DNA of 64,000 nucleotides, taken from contig NZ_LHVH01000024.1 of assembly GCF_001269885.1 (NCBI RefSeq), positions 496,001 to 560,000 on the forward strand. The letters run 5' to 3'. The notes beneath the pieces were generated by a model. It made no database searches and was not told the origin of the DNA. It worked only from the letters and a program-made list of their open reading frames with translations. This document shows, piece after piece, positions 42,301 through 50,341 of this stretch (positions are counted from its first letter, which is position 1; each line of letters opens with the position of its first letter). This stretch comes from Pseudomonas kilonensis. Lineage in GTDB: Bacteria; Pseudomonadota; Gammaproteobacteria; Pseudomonadales; Pseudomonadaceae. Both the position numbers and the translations under genes were made by a program.

Positions 42301-43003
42301 GCAGTTCACCGCTCAACTGGCCTTGCAGGTAACCGCTGCTGTCAGCCTTGAGGTTGAGGGTCTTGAGCAGGTTGCCGTCGACTTTCAGGTCCAGCGCCCA
42401 GGGCGTGGCGCCCGGCGCCGGCAAGGTCAACCGGCCCTCGGCGTTCAACGGCCAGTCGCCGCCCGGTTTCAGCAGGCCGGAGAGTTTCAGGCTCAGCTCA
42501 TCGCGCTGCAATTGCACCGAATCGATCCGCATGCCCTCGGCGGTCCAATGGGCAACCAATTGCAGGCCCTTGAGCTGCTCGCTGCCGTTGAACGACAGGC
42601 TGCCGACCTGCACATCGCCCAGTTCGATGGCGAGCGGCAAGTCCAGGTCCGGCAAGCTGATCGGGCCGCTGCTCGGCTCATCGGCAGAGGCTGGCAATTG
42701 CAAGGCGACCTGGTCGGCCTTGAGCTGTTCGATGCACAGGGTCATGCGTGCCAGGCACAGCGGCGACCAGGCGAATATCAGCCGATCCACCTCCACCCGA
42801 CTGGCGTCCTGCTGCCACAGCAGGTGATCGGCGCTCCACTGCCCACCCAGCCGGCCCTGAAAATTCTCCACGGTCAGCCCCGGCACCAGGCCGAGGGCCC
42901 AGCGGCTGCCGAATGCCGTGCCCAGCACAACGCTCAAGGCCAGCACGACCGCCACCAGCACCCCGGCGAGCGCCAGCAGCGTTATCTTCAAAGCACGCAT
43001 CAC
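39317..43003 (-). CDS. tamB: TamB, translocation and assembly module inner-membrane protein
   Basis: A 1228-residue protein with an N-terminal membrane anchor (LKITLLALAGVLVAVVLALSVVLGTAF, residues 5-31) and a very long beta-rich periplasmic region. The C-terminal DUF490 domain (about the last 350 residues) ends with KVYLEAASGVASSLDIFYKRDF. TamB spans the periplasm as a beta-taco groove that moves phospholipids toward the outer membrane and works with TamA in outer-membrane protein assembly. It overlaps the tamA stop by 4 bases. Length matches the family. It ends near the nested REPIN. Confidence 0.95.
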   Translation of the reverse strand: MMRALKITLLALAGVLVAVVLALSVVLGTAFGSRWALGLVPGLTVENFQGRLGGQWSADHLLWQQDASRVEVDRLIFAWSPLCLARMTLCIEQLKADQVALQLPASADEPSSGPISLPDLDLPLAIELGDVQVGSLSFNGSEQLKGLQLVAHWTAEGMRIDSVQLQRDELSLKLSGLLKPGGDWPLNAEGRLTLPAPGATPWALDLKVDGNLLKTLNLKADSSGYLQGQLSGELQPLADNLPAKVHISADGFKASADLPDTLLLNQLELTGEGDLKNGYQLLGKATLPAEKGPVALLLQGTVDANGAQIAGLDLDAGEQQSLKLSGQLDWREGLRAEAKVAWLDFPWHRLYPLIDEPQVTLRRFDGEVSYTDGQYLGNFQAALDGPAGAFSLGSPFSGDLTQIHLPQLELAAGQGKAEGHLSLQFAEGIAWDTALQLSAINPAYWLGELPGTLAGPLRSKGMMKNDRLDLDADLDLKGKLRGQPALFQAKASGAGEQWKLSALDIRLGDNRINGSASLQEKLTGQIDIKLARLAQLWPQLRGQVVGRVDVAGTLKAPQGKLGLQGTQLAFQDNRLQSLNLDATLDSTQRGKLDLKASGIRVGETSLGVLTVSGQGDIKQQKLNLDLQGPQLDTTLALDGALDQGNWRGRLASGDVQAGGQAWRLQAPAKLERLADGTLNVGAHCWRSGEASLCGEDQRLMPEPKLRYHLKQFPIESLAQWMPKDFAWQGRLNADLQLDLPASGPNGRVLVDASGGTLRIRDKEGDKAQWLDFPYQTLTLKSRLTPKRIDTDLNFVGARLGELMLQAQINPIPASKPISGSFRLTGLDLSVARPFVPMVETLTGHLNGSGTLSGGLLAPQVNGNLLLSDGEVSGPELPVSLEALQMRAMITGEALQLNGNWKSGKSGQGSLNGNIGWGDALTMNLALKGSQLPVTVEPYAVLDVAPDLNITMQGERLSIAGKVLVPKGEITIRELPPSTVKVSDDTVIVGHQTEEGKAPLAMAMDIDVIVGQDKLAFSGFGLTANVQGQVHIGDNMDTRGELWLNDGRYRAYGQRLTVRRARLLFAGPIDQPYLDIEAIRQTDDVIAGIRLSGSAEQPATQIFSEPAMSQEQALSYLVLGRPLSTTGEDNNMLAQAALGLGLMGSSGVTTSLANNLGIEDFQLDTQGSGNATSVVASGNLSEKLSLRYGVGVFEPANTIALRYKLSKKVYLEAASGVASSLDIFYKRDF

Positions 43004-44727
43004 AGCTCAGGCCCCATGGAAAAGTGCAAGCGGATGCCACCGTCGTCGTCCATCGCATGGGCCAGGTCGAGGCGGATCGGGCCCACCGGCGACACCCAGC
43101 GCACGCCGACGCCCACGCCGGTCTTGAGGCTCGGCAATTCGAGGCTGTTAAACGAGTTGCCCTGGTCGATGAACGTCGCCACCCGCCATTTTTCCGCGAT
43201 GGAATATTGATATTCGAGGCTGCCGGCGACCATGTAACGACCACCGATACGGTCGCCCTCGGCGTTCTCCGGTGACAGGCTCTGGTAGTCATAGCCCCGC
43301 ACGCTCTGGTCGCCACCGGCAAAAAAGCGCAGGGACGGCGGGATGGATTTGTAGCCATTGGTGGCGCTGCCACCGATCTGCGCCCGCGCCAGCAAGCGAT
43401 GCTTGTCGAACACCGTGGTCAGGCCCTTGACCATGGCGGTGCCGTATAAAAGGTTGTTGTCCGAAGCCAGCCCTTCCTTGGCGACCTTGGTGTCGAACTG
43501 CAAACGGTAGCCGTTGTGCGGATCGATGCGGTTGTCGCTGCGCAGGTAGGAATAGCTCACGCCCGGCATCAGCAGCGTACTCAGGCCCGCATCGTCGCCG
43601 AGGCGGTACTCCTCGCGCTGCCATTTGAGCGACACCACCCGCTGCCAGCCGCTGGGCAACTTGCTGTGCCATTCCGGCCCTACCGTGAGCAGCTTGCTGA
43701 GGCTGTCGGTGCCGGCCAGTTCTTCATATTGATAACCGCCGGCGTAACGCATCTTGTCGGTCAGCGGCGGGTCCAGTGGCACGTCGTACCACAGGCCGAC
43801 GTTCTGCCGGGGCGCCGACACTTCCGCTTCCCAGCCATAGCTGTGGCCCTGGGGGTTGACCCAGTGGCGCGTCCAGTTGGCTTTGGCCCTGGGCCCGACG
43901 TCGGTGGAAAACCCCAGGCCCAGACCCATGGTGCGCGGCTTGCGCGTTTCGAGCTTGACCGCCACCGGGATCACGTTATCGGTGGCGGCGGTGGGCGCGG
44001 CATCCACGCGCACGCCTTCGAAATAGCCGCTCGATTGCAGGGCCTGATTGAGCTCTGCAATGAGTTCGGAGTCGTACGCCGTGCCGGCCTTGAACGGCAC
44101 CATGCGCTGCAACAGATCTTCGTCGAACGGCGTGTTGCCCTCAAAACTCACCGGGCCCAAGGCATAGCGCGGGCCGCTGTCGTAAATCAGTTCGATGTCG
44201 GCGATGCCCGCCTGGGGGTCAACCGACAGCTTCTGCCGGGTGAAGCGCCCGCTGAAAAAACCATAGCGCGAGGCCTGGTTCTGGATGATCCGCTTGGCGT
44301 CTTCGTAACGGCCATGGTTGAGCACCGCGCCGGGCTTGAGGGCGGCGTTGCTGGGTACGCGAAAGGCTTTGAGCGATGCTGCGGGGCCGTCGATGCGCAC
44401 GGTGACGTTGCGCAAATGCACAGGCTCGCCGGGGTCGATGGTCAGCACCAGGCGTGAGTCCTTGCCGCCCTTGACCTCACTGTCGATCTGCGGCTGGTAG
44501 TAGCCCAGCGCCTGGGCTGCCTTGCGCGCCTGCTCCTCGGCGCCACGGCTGAAGCGCAGCAAGGCCTCCTCGTCACGATCACCCACACCGCCGATGTAAC
44601 CTTCTACGTTGGCCTTGAGTTCATCGTTGGACGGCTTGACCCGTACTTCCAATTCACTGTTTGCCAGCGCCGCGCAGCTGAGGGACAGCAAGAGCGCGCC
44701 ACTGGTCATTCTTCCTGAGAGGTTCAT
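43000..44727 (-). CDS. tamA: TamA, Omp85-family outer-membrane protein
   Basis: A 575-residue Omp85 protein: a signal peptide (to about residue 23), three POTRA domains (residues 25-270, with YALGPVSFEGNTPFDEDLL typical of POTRA), and a C-terminal 16-strand barrel with the motif RFFAGGDQSVRGYDYQSLSP near residue 465 for lid/loop 6. It pairs with TamB to insert autotransporters and other membrane proteins. Two in-frame ATGs lie near the start; the first, at 44727, is taken. Translation couples to tamB by overlap. Confidence 0.95.
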   Translation of the reverse strand: MNLSGRMTSGALLLSLSCAALANSELEVRVKPSNDELKANVEGYIGGVGDRDEEALLRFSRGAEEQARKAAQALGYYQPQIDSEVKGGKDSRLVLTIDPGEPVHLRNVTVRIDGPAASLKAFRVPSNAALKPGAVLNHGRYEDAKRIIQNQASRYGFFSGRFTRQKLSVDPQAGIADIELIYDSGPRYALGPVSFEGNTPFDEDLLQRMVPFKAGTAYDSELIAELNQALQSSGYFEGVRVDAAPTAATDNVIPVAVKLETRKPRTMGLGLGFSTDVGPRAKANWTRHWVNPQGHSYGWEAEVSAPRQNVGLWYDVPLDPPLTDKMRYAGGYQYEELAGTDSLSKLLTVGPEWHSKLPSGWQRVVSLKWQREEYRLGDDAGLSTLLMPGVSYSYLRSDNRIDPHNGYRLQFDTKVAKEGLASDNNLLYGTAMVKGLTTVFDKHRLLARAQIGGSATNGYKSIPPSLRFFAGGDQSVRGYDYQSLSPENAEGDRIGGRYMVAGSLEYQYSIAEKWRVATFIDQGNSFNSLELPSLKTGVGVGVRWVSPVGPIRLDLAHAMDDDGGIRLHFSMGPEL

Positions 44728-44792
44728 GGCGCGGATGCTATCACGAGCGTAGGTGCCTGATAGAGCCGGACATTTCGCAAAAGTTCGACCGA

Positions 44793-45443
44793 TTATGCCG
44801 TTGCGCTTTGCAGAACCTGCGGGTTGGCGTGGAAGAACACATGCTCGCGGATCGGTCCTACCGCCACTTCGCCGATTTCCTCGTAACCCTGGCGTTTATA
44901 AAACTCAAGGTAACGCGGGTTGCCGGTGTCCAGCACCACGCCTTGGGAATGCTCGTCCGCCGCGCACCAGTTATGCACCGCCTCAAGCAACTGTTCGCCG
45001 AAATGCTTGCCCTGAAACTGTGGGTGTACCCCCAGCAGCGGCAATACATGGACCGCATCCGACGGCAGGCAGGCCAGCACTGCCGCGTGGTATTCCAGGT
45101 AGCGCCGGGTGCAACGAAAACCGGTGCTCAAGACCATGCGCAGGCGCCAGGCCCAGCTTTCGGTGATGCCCAGGCGCCGCTGCGGCGGAGCGATCAGGGC
45201 GATGCCGATCAGGCGGTCATTGACCAGCAAGCCGATGGCCGGCAAATCCTGGAGAAAATGCTGCTTGACCAGCTCACGCACCGTGGCCCGTACCCGCTGT
45301 TCATAACCGGGACGCTCGGATTCGAACAGGTAGCTGAAGGTCGGCTCGTGGCGATAGGCCTGGTACAGCAACGAACGGGCTTCACGGGAATAACCGCTGT
45401 CGAGCATATGGATGTCGGCGATGGCGGTTGCAGTCTCGGGCAT
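44793..45443 (-). CDS. GNAT-family N-acetyltransferase
   Basis: A 216-residue acetyltransferase. The acetyl-CoA loop is LPLLGVHPQFQGKHFGEQLLEAV near residues 134-155, with the Q/RxxGxG/A pattern (QFQGKHFG), followed by GVVLDTGNPRYLEFYKRQGYEEIGEV. The substrate cannot be read from the sequence; N-terminal acetylation or detoxification are both possible. AGGAG lies 9 bases before the ATG. Stand-alone gene between tamA and xthA. Confidence 0.88.
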   Translation of the reverse strand: MPETATAIADIHMLDSGYSREARSLLYQAYRHEPTFSYLFESERPGYEQRVRATVRELVKQHFLQDLPAIGLLVNDRLIGIALIAPPQRRLGITESWAWRLRMVLSTGFRCTRRYLEYHAAVLACLPSDAVHVLPLLGVHPQFQGKHFGEQLLEAVHNWCAADEHSQGVVLDTGNPRYLEFYKRQGYEEIGEVAVGPIREHVFFHANPQVLQSATA

Positions 45444-45620
45444 GGCGTTGGATCTCCTGGGGCGAGGCTCGGTGAGGCCCTGCTCTTATTGAGTACGAAC
45501 CCGATAGGGTCGTGATCGTTCCTACATGCAAAGGACATTAGCAGTGCATTTGTCCTACTGCCACGCTGGCCGTGTTCCGACATGTCAGCTAGCATCGCAG
45601 TTTTGCCAGGACAGCCGACC

Positions 45621-46433
45621 ATGAAGATCGTCTCCTTCAACATCAACGGGCTGCGCGCCCGCCCCCATCAGTTGGCGGCGCTGATCGAGAAGCACCAGCC
45701 GGACGTGATCGGGCTGCAGGAAACCAAGGTCCACGACGAACAATTTCCCCTGGCCGAGGTGCAGGCCCTGGGCTACCACGTGCATTACCACGGGCAAAAG
45801 GGCCATTACGGCGTCGCCCTGCTCTCGCGCCAGGCGCCACTGAGCCTGTACAAGGGCTTCGAGGGCGACGACGAGGACGCCCAGCGGCGCTTCATCTGGG
45901 GCACCTTCGCCGATGCCAACGGCGTGCCGGTGACCATCATGAACGGTTATTTCCCACAAGGTGAAAGCCGCGACCACCCGACCAAATTCCCGGCCAAGGA
46001 ACGTTTCTACAGCGATTTGCAGCAATTGCTGGAAAGCCGCTTCAGCAACGACCAGCCGGTGGTGGTAATGGGCGACGTGAACATTTCTCCGGAAGACTGC
46101 GACATCGGCATCGGTCCGGACAACATGAAGCGCTGGCTAAAAACCGGCAAATGCAGCTTCCTGCCGGAAGAACGCGAATGGATGGCCCGCCTGAAGAACT
46201 GGGGCCTGGTGGACAGCTTCCGTCACCTGAACCCGGACGTCACCGACCGCTTCAGCTGGTTCGACTACCGCAGCCGCGGTTTCGAGGACGAGCCCAAGCG
46301 CGGCCTGCGTATCGACCTGATCCTCACCTCCCATGGCCTGCTGCCACGGGTCAAGGACGCCGGCGTGGACTACGAACTGCGGGGCATGGAAAAACCGTCG
46401 GACCATGCGCCGATCTGGCTGCAGTTGAGCTGA
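45621..46433 (+). CDS. xthA: Exonuclease III, AP endonuclease
   Basis: A 270-residue exodeoxyribonuclease III of the Exo-Endo-Phos fold that repairs abasic sites. MKIVSFNINGLRARPHQL begins the fold, GLQETKVHDEQF (catalytic Glu) lies near residue 34, MGDVNISPED near residue 150, and RIDLILTS plus a terminal PSDHAPIWLQL (catalytic His) follow. I start at the ATG at 45621, with AGGA upstream. A REPIN follows the stop. Paralogues of this gene exist in Pseudomonas, so this need not be the only one. Confidence 0.95.
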   Translation: MKIVSFNINGLRARPHQLAALIEKHQPDVIGLQETKVHDEQFPLAEVQALGYHVHYHGQKGHYGVALLSRQAPLSLYKGFEGDDEDAQRRFIWGTFADANGVPVTIMNGYFPQGESRDHPTKFPAKERFYSDLQQLLESRFSNDQPVVVMGDVNISPEDCDIGIGPDNMKRWLKTGKCSFLPEEREWMARLKNWGLVDSFRHLNPDVTDRFSWFDYRSRGFEDEPKRGLRIDLILTSHGLLPRVKDAGVDYELRGMEKPSDHAPIWLQLS

Positions 46434-46451
46434 CTGGCGCACACAAAACCC

Positions 46452-46543
46452 CTGTGGGAGCAAAGCTTGCTCGCGATGAACGATGACACGGCCTTTCAGT
46501 TGAACCGTGCCGCCTGCATCGCGAGCAAGCTTTGCTCCCACAG
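46452..46543. repeat. REPIN, GTGGGAGCAAAG type
   Basis: A 92-base palindrome, nearly identical to 34032-34123 including the spacer ATGAACGATGACACGG. Between xthA and the PBP-OmpA gene. Confidence 0.9.
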
Positions 46544-46597
46544 AAACTTTCTGATTCTGCGACCCCATTGCCCTGCCGCGCCTGACAAGTCGCAACC

Positions 46598-46631
46598 CTG
46601 TCACCTTTCAGTAACCTGACTGACTTAATCT
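46598..46631 (+). promoter_or_regulatory. Pho-box-like site and -10 box
   Basis: CTGTCAC (46598-46604), 4 bases, CAGTAAC (46609-46615): the first half matches the PhoB half-site CTGTCAY exactly, the second at 5 of 7. Ten bases after the second half lies TAATCT (46626-46631) as -10, the usual PhoB promoter layout. Confidence 0.55.
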
Positions 46632-46664
46632 TCCGGCACTTCCTCGGGTTCAGCAGGTGTCGGC

Positions 46665-47999
46665 ATGCGGCTGCGCGTTGTCTTTTTCATCGGCCTCTGG
46701 CTGCCGTTCATGGCATCGGCCGGCAGTTTGCCCATTCCCGAACAGGGCCTGGCCCTGCGCCTCCAAGGTTCCAACACCATCGGCGCGGCGCTCGGGCCGG
46801 CCCTGGTCAGGGGGTTGATGGAAGATCAGGGGCTGCTCAGGGTCAGCAGCGAAATCACCGGTCACGACAACGAACAGCGCATCGTCGGCCAGACCGTCGA
46901 CGGCCGGCGGGTGGAAGTGGACATCGCGGCCCACGGCTCCAGCACCGGCTTCGCCGCCCTCAAGCAGGGCAACGCCGACCTGGCCGCCTCTTCGCGACCG
47001 ATCAAGGACAGCGAGCTGAAGGAACTGTCGTCCCTGGGCGACCTGAAAAGTCCCACCGCCGAGCAGGTCATCGCCATTGATGGCCTGGCGATTATTCTTC
47101 ATCCGCAGAACCCGTTGCGTCAGCTCGATACCGTGCAACTGGCGCGGATATTCAGTGGCGAGGTGAAAACCTGGGAGGCCGTGGGCGGCGTCGGTGGGCC
47201 GATTCATCTGTATGCCCGCGATGAACAGTCCGGCACCTACGATACCTTCAAGGAACTGGTCCTCGGCCGACAGGGCAAACGGCTGGATCCTTCAGCACGG
47301 CGCTTCGAATCCAGCGAACAGTTGTCCGACGCTGTCAGCCAGGACCCGCAAGGCATCGGCTTCATCGGTTTGCCCTATGTGCGCCAGGCCAAGGCACTGG
47401 CGATTGTCGACGGCGCTTCGCAACCCATGCTGCCGCTCAACCACCTGATCGCCACCGAGGACTACCCGCTTTCCCGGCGCCTGTTCTTCTACTTGCCACC
47501 CTGGGGAACCAATCCGTGGGCCGAGGCGCTGGTGGCGTTCACCCAAAGCGACAAAGGCCAGGCCATCGTCGCCGCCAACGGGTTTATCGCCCAGACCGTC
47601 CAGGCCATGGCCGTCACACCGAATGCGTTGATGCCCGAGGGTTACCAGGCCCTGAGCCGCCACGCCCAACGCTTGACCGTGAACTTCCGCTTCGAAGAAG
47701 GCAGCGCCAGCCTGGACAACAAGGCCCATCAAGACCTGGGCCGCGTGCTCGACTATATAAAGCAGCATGGCAAAACCGATCGACGCGTGACGCTGGTGGG
47801 TTTTGGCGACGCCAAGGACGACCCGGCGCGGGCCGACCTTCTGTCCAAACTGCGGGCCATGGCGGTGCGGCGTGAACTGGTCAAATACGGTGTGGCACTG
47901 CGAGAGGTACGGGGGTTCGGTGCATTGATGCCGGTGGCGGCCAACAGTGAGGATGAAGGGCGGGTCAGGAATCGGCGAGTTGAGGTTTGGGTTTACTGA
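46665..47999 (+). CDS. PstS-like substrate-binding protein fused to OmpA domain
   Basis: A 444-residue exported protein with signal peptide MRLRVVFFIGLWLPFMASA. Residues about 20-310 form a periplasmic-binding-protein domain of the phosphate type (LRLQGSNTIGAALGPALVRG, then YARDEQSGTYDTFKELVLG, like PstS). Residues about 340-444 form an OmpA-like domain (VNFRFEEGSASLDNKAHQDLG, ending GRVRNRRVEVWVY) that binds peptidoglycan. A phosphate scavenger or sensor held at the cell wall is plausible, and a Pho-box-like site lies upstream, but ligand and role are not shown. No ABC transporter genes are adjacent. Confidence 0.88.
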   Translation: MRLRVVFFIGLWLPFMASAGSLPIPEQGLALRLQGSNTIGAALGPALVRGLMEDQGLLRVSSEITGHDNEQRIVGQTVDGRRVEVDIAAHGSSTGFAALKQGNADLAASSRPIKDSELKELSSLGDLKSPTAEQVIAIDGLAIILHPQNPLRQLDTVQLARIFSGEVKTWEAVGGVGGPIHLYARDEQSGTYDTFKELVLGRQGKRLDPSARRFESSEQLSDAVSQDPQGIGFIGLPYVRQAKALAIVDGASQPMLPLNHLIATEDYPLSRRLFFYLPPWGTNPWAEALVAFTQSDKGQAIVAANGFIAQTVQAMAVTPNALMPEGYQALSRHAQRLTVNFRFEEGSASLDNKAHQDLGRVLDYIKQHGKTDRRVTLVGFGDAKDDPARADLLSKLRAMAVRRELVKYGVALREVRGFGALMPVAANSEDEGRVRNRRVEVWVY

Positions 48000-48027
48000 A
48001 CCTGGTCAAACGGCGCAACACAAATCC

Positions 48028-48117
48028 CTGTGGGAGCAAAGCTTGCTCGCGATGCAGGCACCTCGGTTCCCCAGGAGACCGCGTCATCTTCATCGCGGGC
48101 AAGCCTTGCTCCCACAG
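48028..48117. repeat. REPIN, GTGGGAGCAAAG type
   Basis: A 90-base palindrome almost the same as 48903-48990, sharing the spacer CCTCGGTTCCCCAGGAGACC. Between the PBP-OmpA gene and the DUF6124 leader. Confidence 0.9.
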
Positions 48118-48283
48118 CGGGGCGGTGCGACGTTTCGCTGAATTCCCTCGCCACAAAAGCCTGGATGTTTATCGCATTAATCTCGGCGTAAGACCAAACG
48201 GCCTCACCTTGCGCCATTGCCTACAACTACGCCAGAATCCGCCGGCTTGTGTGCCTTGGGGCCAGGGCTTTATCGTTTCCGGG

Positions 48284-48480
48284 TCGCTGACGAATCAGCG
48301 ATCGGGTTTGGTAGCCCGGGTAAAACTAAGGCGCACGGCTCCGGCATATTTATTATGGCGGCTGTGCGCGGGGCGCCCTTGGGCGCGCTGGGTTTGCCTT
48401 GGTACCCGGTCTACCAACCTGCGTATAGCCGCCACCTAATGTTTGGTAGCAAAAGGTTGCGGCTCCAATTACCAAGGAGT
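48284..48480 (+). promoter_or_regulatory. Structured RNA leader of the DUF6124 gene, switch-like
   Basis: About 200 bases of strong pairing before the start. TCGCTGA-CGAA-TCAGCGA is a perfect 7-bp tetraloop hairpin (48284-48301). GGTTTGGTAGCCCGGGT (48305-48321) pairs with 48404-48419. GCGCACGGCT (48331-48340) pairs with 48360-48369. GCGCC-CTTG-GGCGC lies at 48373-48386. The segment 48357-48369 can instead pair with 48421-48433, and a second copy of GTTTGGTAG (48441-48449) competes for the same complement or for ATTACCAA next to the ribosome site. Confidence 0.65.
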
Positions 48481-48488
48481 TTCAATCC

Positions 48489-48821
48489 ATGTTCAAGCCA
48501 ACACCGAACCCACCGGATACTGATCCATCATCAAAAGCGTTCGACAAAGCCGCCGACCGCGCCCTCGACTACTACCTCAAGCCCAAACCCAGCAAACCCG
48601 AGGCTGATACAGGCCAACTGTTCACCGTCGCCCATGGTGTAGACACCGAAACCCTGCTCGCCAACCTCAGCGAAAACCTGGCCTCGGCCAACGCCATGCT
48701 CAGCGACCTGGCCTTCGATCTGGAAGGCTCAAGGCGCCATATTGCCCTGGGCATCCAGCAATTGATCGAATTGAGTGGACAGCTGGCAAACCGAGCGTTG
48801 GACAACGTCGAAGCCCGCTAG
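48489..48821 (+). CDS. DUF6124 family protein
   Basis: A 110-residue soluble protein of the Pseudomonas DUF6124 family. MFKPTPNPPDTDPSS is a Pro-rich N-terminus. The core DRALDYYLKPKPSKPEA leads to FTVAHGVDTETLLANLSENLASANAMLSDLAFDLEG and a helical C-terminus RHIALGIQQLIELSGQLANRALD. Its function is unknown. AAGGAG stands 9 bases before the ATG. The exceptionally structured leader suggests tight translational or transcriptional control. A REPIN lies on each side of this locus. It is monocistronic in this window. Confidence 0.85.
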   Translation: MFKPTPNPPDTDPSSKAFDKAADRALDYYLKPKPSKPEADTGQLFTVAHGVDTETLLANLSENLASANAMLSDLAFDLEGSRRHIALGIQQLIELSGQLANRALDNVEAR

Positions 48822-48902
48822 CCGACTCACCACATGGAACTGGCCTCTTAAGAACATCTCCAGAGGCCAACGCGAACCCTGCTTTGTGGCGAGGGGATTC
48901 AT

Positions 48903-48990
48903 TGTGGGAGCAAAGCTTGCTCGCGATGCAGGCTCCTCGGTTCCCCAGGAGACCGCGTCGTCTTCATCGCGGGCAAGCCTTGCTCCCACA
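48903..48990. repeat. REPIN, GTGGGAGCAAAG type
   Basis: An 88-base palindrome, the sister of 48028-48117, about 800 bases away and only a few changes apart. Between the DUF6124 gene and the carboxypeptidase G2-like gene. Confidence 0.9.
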
Positions 48991-49017
48991 TTCGATCCTT
49001 AAAGAACGGGCAGCGCG

Positions 49018-50256
49018 TTAGCGCCCCGCCAGCTCCATGATCATCCGCGACAGCAGATAGATCCTTGGCACCACACTCTCAACCTCAGCGTATTCCTCCG
49101 GCGTATGGATGTTGCCACCGACAATGCCGAAACCATCCAACGTCGGCGTACCGACCCCGGCCGACAGGCTGGCATCCGCCGCTCCACCGCTGCCTTCTTC
49201 CGTCAGTTTGCGCCCCAGTTCGCCATAGATGCCTTGGGCCATGGCCATCAACCGGTCCGACTCCGCCGTCTGCGGCATCGGTGGCAGGCCGCGCTTGAGG
49301 CTGGTGGTGACTTCGGTGTCGGCGATCAACTTGTCCTGTGACACCCGGGCCAGGTCTTTTTCGATGCGGTCGAACTCTTCCGGCACCGCCGCCCGCACAT
49401 CCGCCTTGGCGCTCGCCTGGTCGGGGATCACGTTGGTCCGGTCGCCGGCCTTGATCACCGTGAAGTTGATGGTGGTTTTCTTTTCCGCGTCGCCGAGCTT
49501 GCCCAGTTGCAGAATCTGGTGCGCGGCTTCCATCGCCGCATTGCGCCCCAGTTCCGGCGCGACACCGGCGTGGGACGCCTTGCCCTTGACCTCCACCAGC
49601 GCCGTGGCACTGCCCTTGCGCCACACCACCAAACCATCGGCCGGGCGACCCGGCTCGAGGTTGAGGGTCACGTCATGGGCCTTGGCGGTTTTCTTGATCA
49701 GGTCGGTGGCGGCGTCCGAACCGGTTTCTTCGCTGGCGTCGAGCAGGAAGGTGATTTGCGCGTAATTCTTGAAGTCGAGGTTCTTGAGGACTTTCAAAGC
49801 GTAGATCCCGGCAACGATGCCGCCCTTGTCATCCATCACCCCCGGCCCATAGGCCCGGCCATCCTTGATGTGGAAGGGACGCTCGGCGGCCGAGCCTTCC
49901 TTGAACACCGTGTCCATGTGGGCCATCAGCAGGATTCTTGCCTTGCCGGTGCCCTTGAGGGTCGCCAGGATGTGCTGGGTGCCGTCCGAGTTAGGCACCT
50001 TTTCGATGGTGGCGCCCAACTTCGTCAATTCATCGATCGCAATATCACCGACCTGGGTCAGCCCCGGCACATAGCCTGAGCCAGAGTCGATATTCACCAA
50101 CCGTTCGAGCAGTTTCAGGGCCTCGCCCTTGTACTGTTCGGCGTCGTTCAGGACTTGTTGATGGGGCTGCGCGAGAGCAACGGGGGCGAAGGCGCCGAGG
50201 GCCAGGCTCAGGCCAAGACTGACGGCCAGACGGGAGCGAAGAGCGGTCATCATCAT
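49018..50256 (-). CDS. M20 peptidase, carboxypeptidase G2-like (glutamate carboxypeptidase)
   Basis: A 412-residue exported dizinc exopeptidase with a signal peptide (to about residue 29, ALA-QPH). Zinc ligands and catalytic residues are present: LMAHMDTVF near residue 110, GPGVMDDKGG near 138, the catalytic DASEETGSDAA near 174, NLEPGR near 200, and a late His in GGNIHTPEEYAEV. It has the dimerisation domain between. Such enzymes remove C-terminal glutamate from folates or glutamyl compounds; the best known is CPG2 (glucarpidase). It is monocistronic. Substrate preference cannot be read. Confidence 0.88.
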   Translation of the reverse strand: MMMTALRSRLAVSLGLSLALGAFAPVALAQPHQQVLNDAEQYKGEALKLLERLVNIDSGSGYVPGLTQVGDIAIDELTKLGATIEKVPNSDGTQHILATLKGTGKARILLMAHMDTVFKEGSAAERPFHIKDGRAYGPGVMDDKGGIVAGIYALKVLKNLDFKNYAQITFLLDASEETGSDAATDLIKKTAKAHDVTLNLEPGRPADGLVVWRKGSATALVEVKGKASHAGVAPELGRNAAMEAAHQILQLGKLGDAEKKTTINFTVIKAGDRTNVIPDQASAKADVRAAVPEEFDRIEKDLARVSQDKLIADTEVTTSLKRGLPPMPQTAESDRLMAMAQGIYGELGRKLTEEGSGGAADASLSAGVGTPTLDGFGIVGGNIHTPEEYAEVESVVPRIYLLSRMIMELAGR

Positions 50257-50341
50257 GATTTCATCCTTGTTCCGTATCGAAAGAGTGCCATAGGCACCCT
50301 ACCCGACAATGGGCCAAGGCTCTAGACCGCAGGTGGCCACC

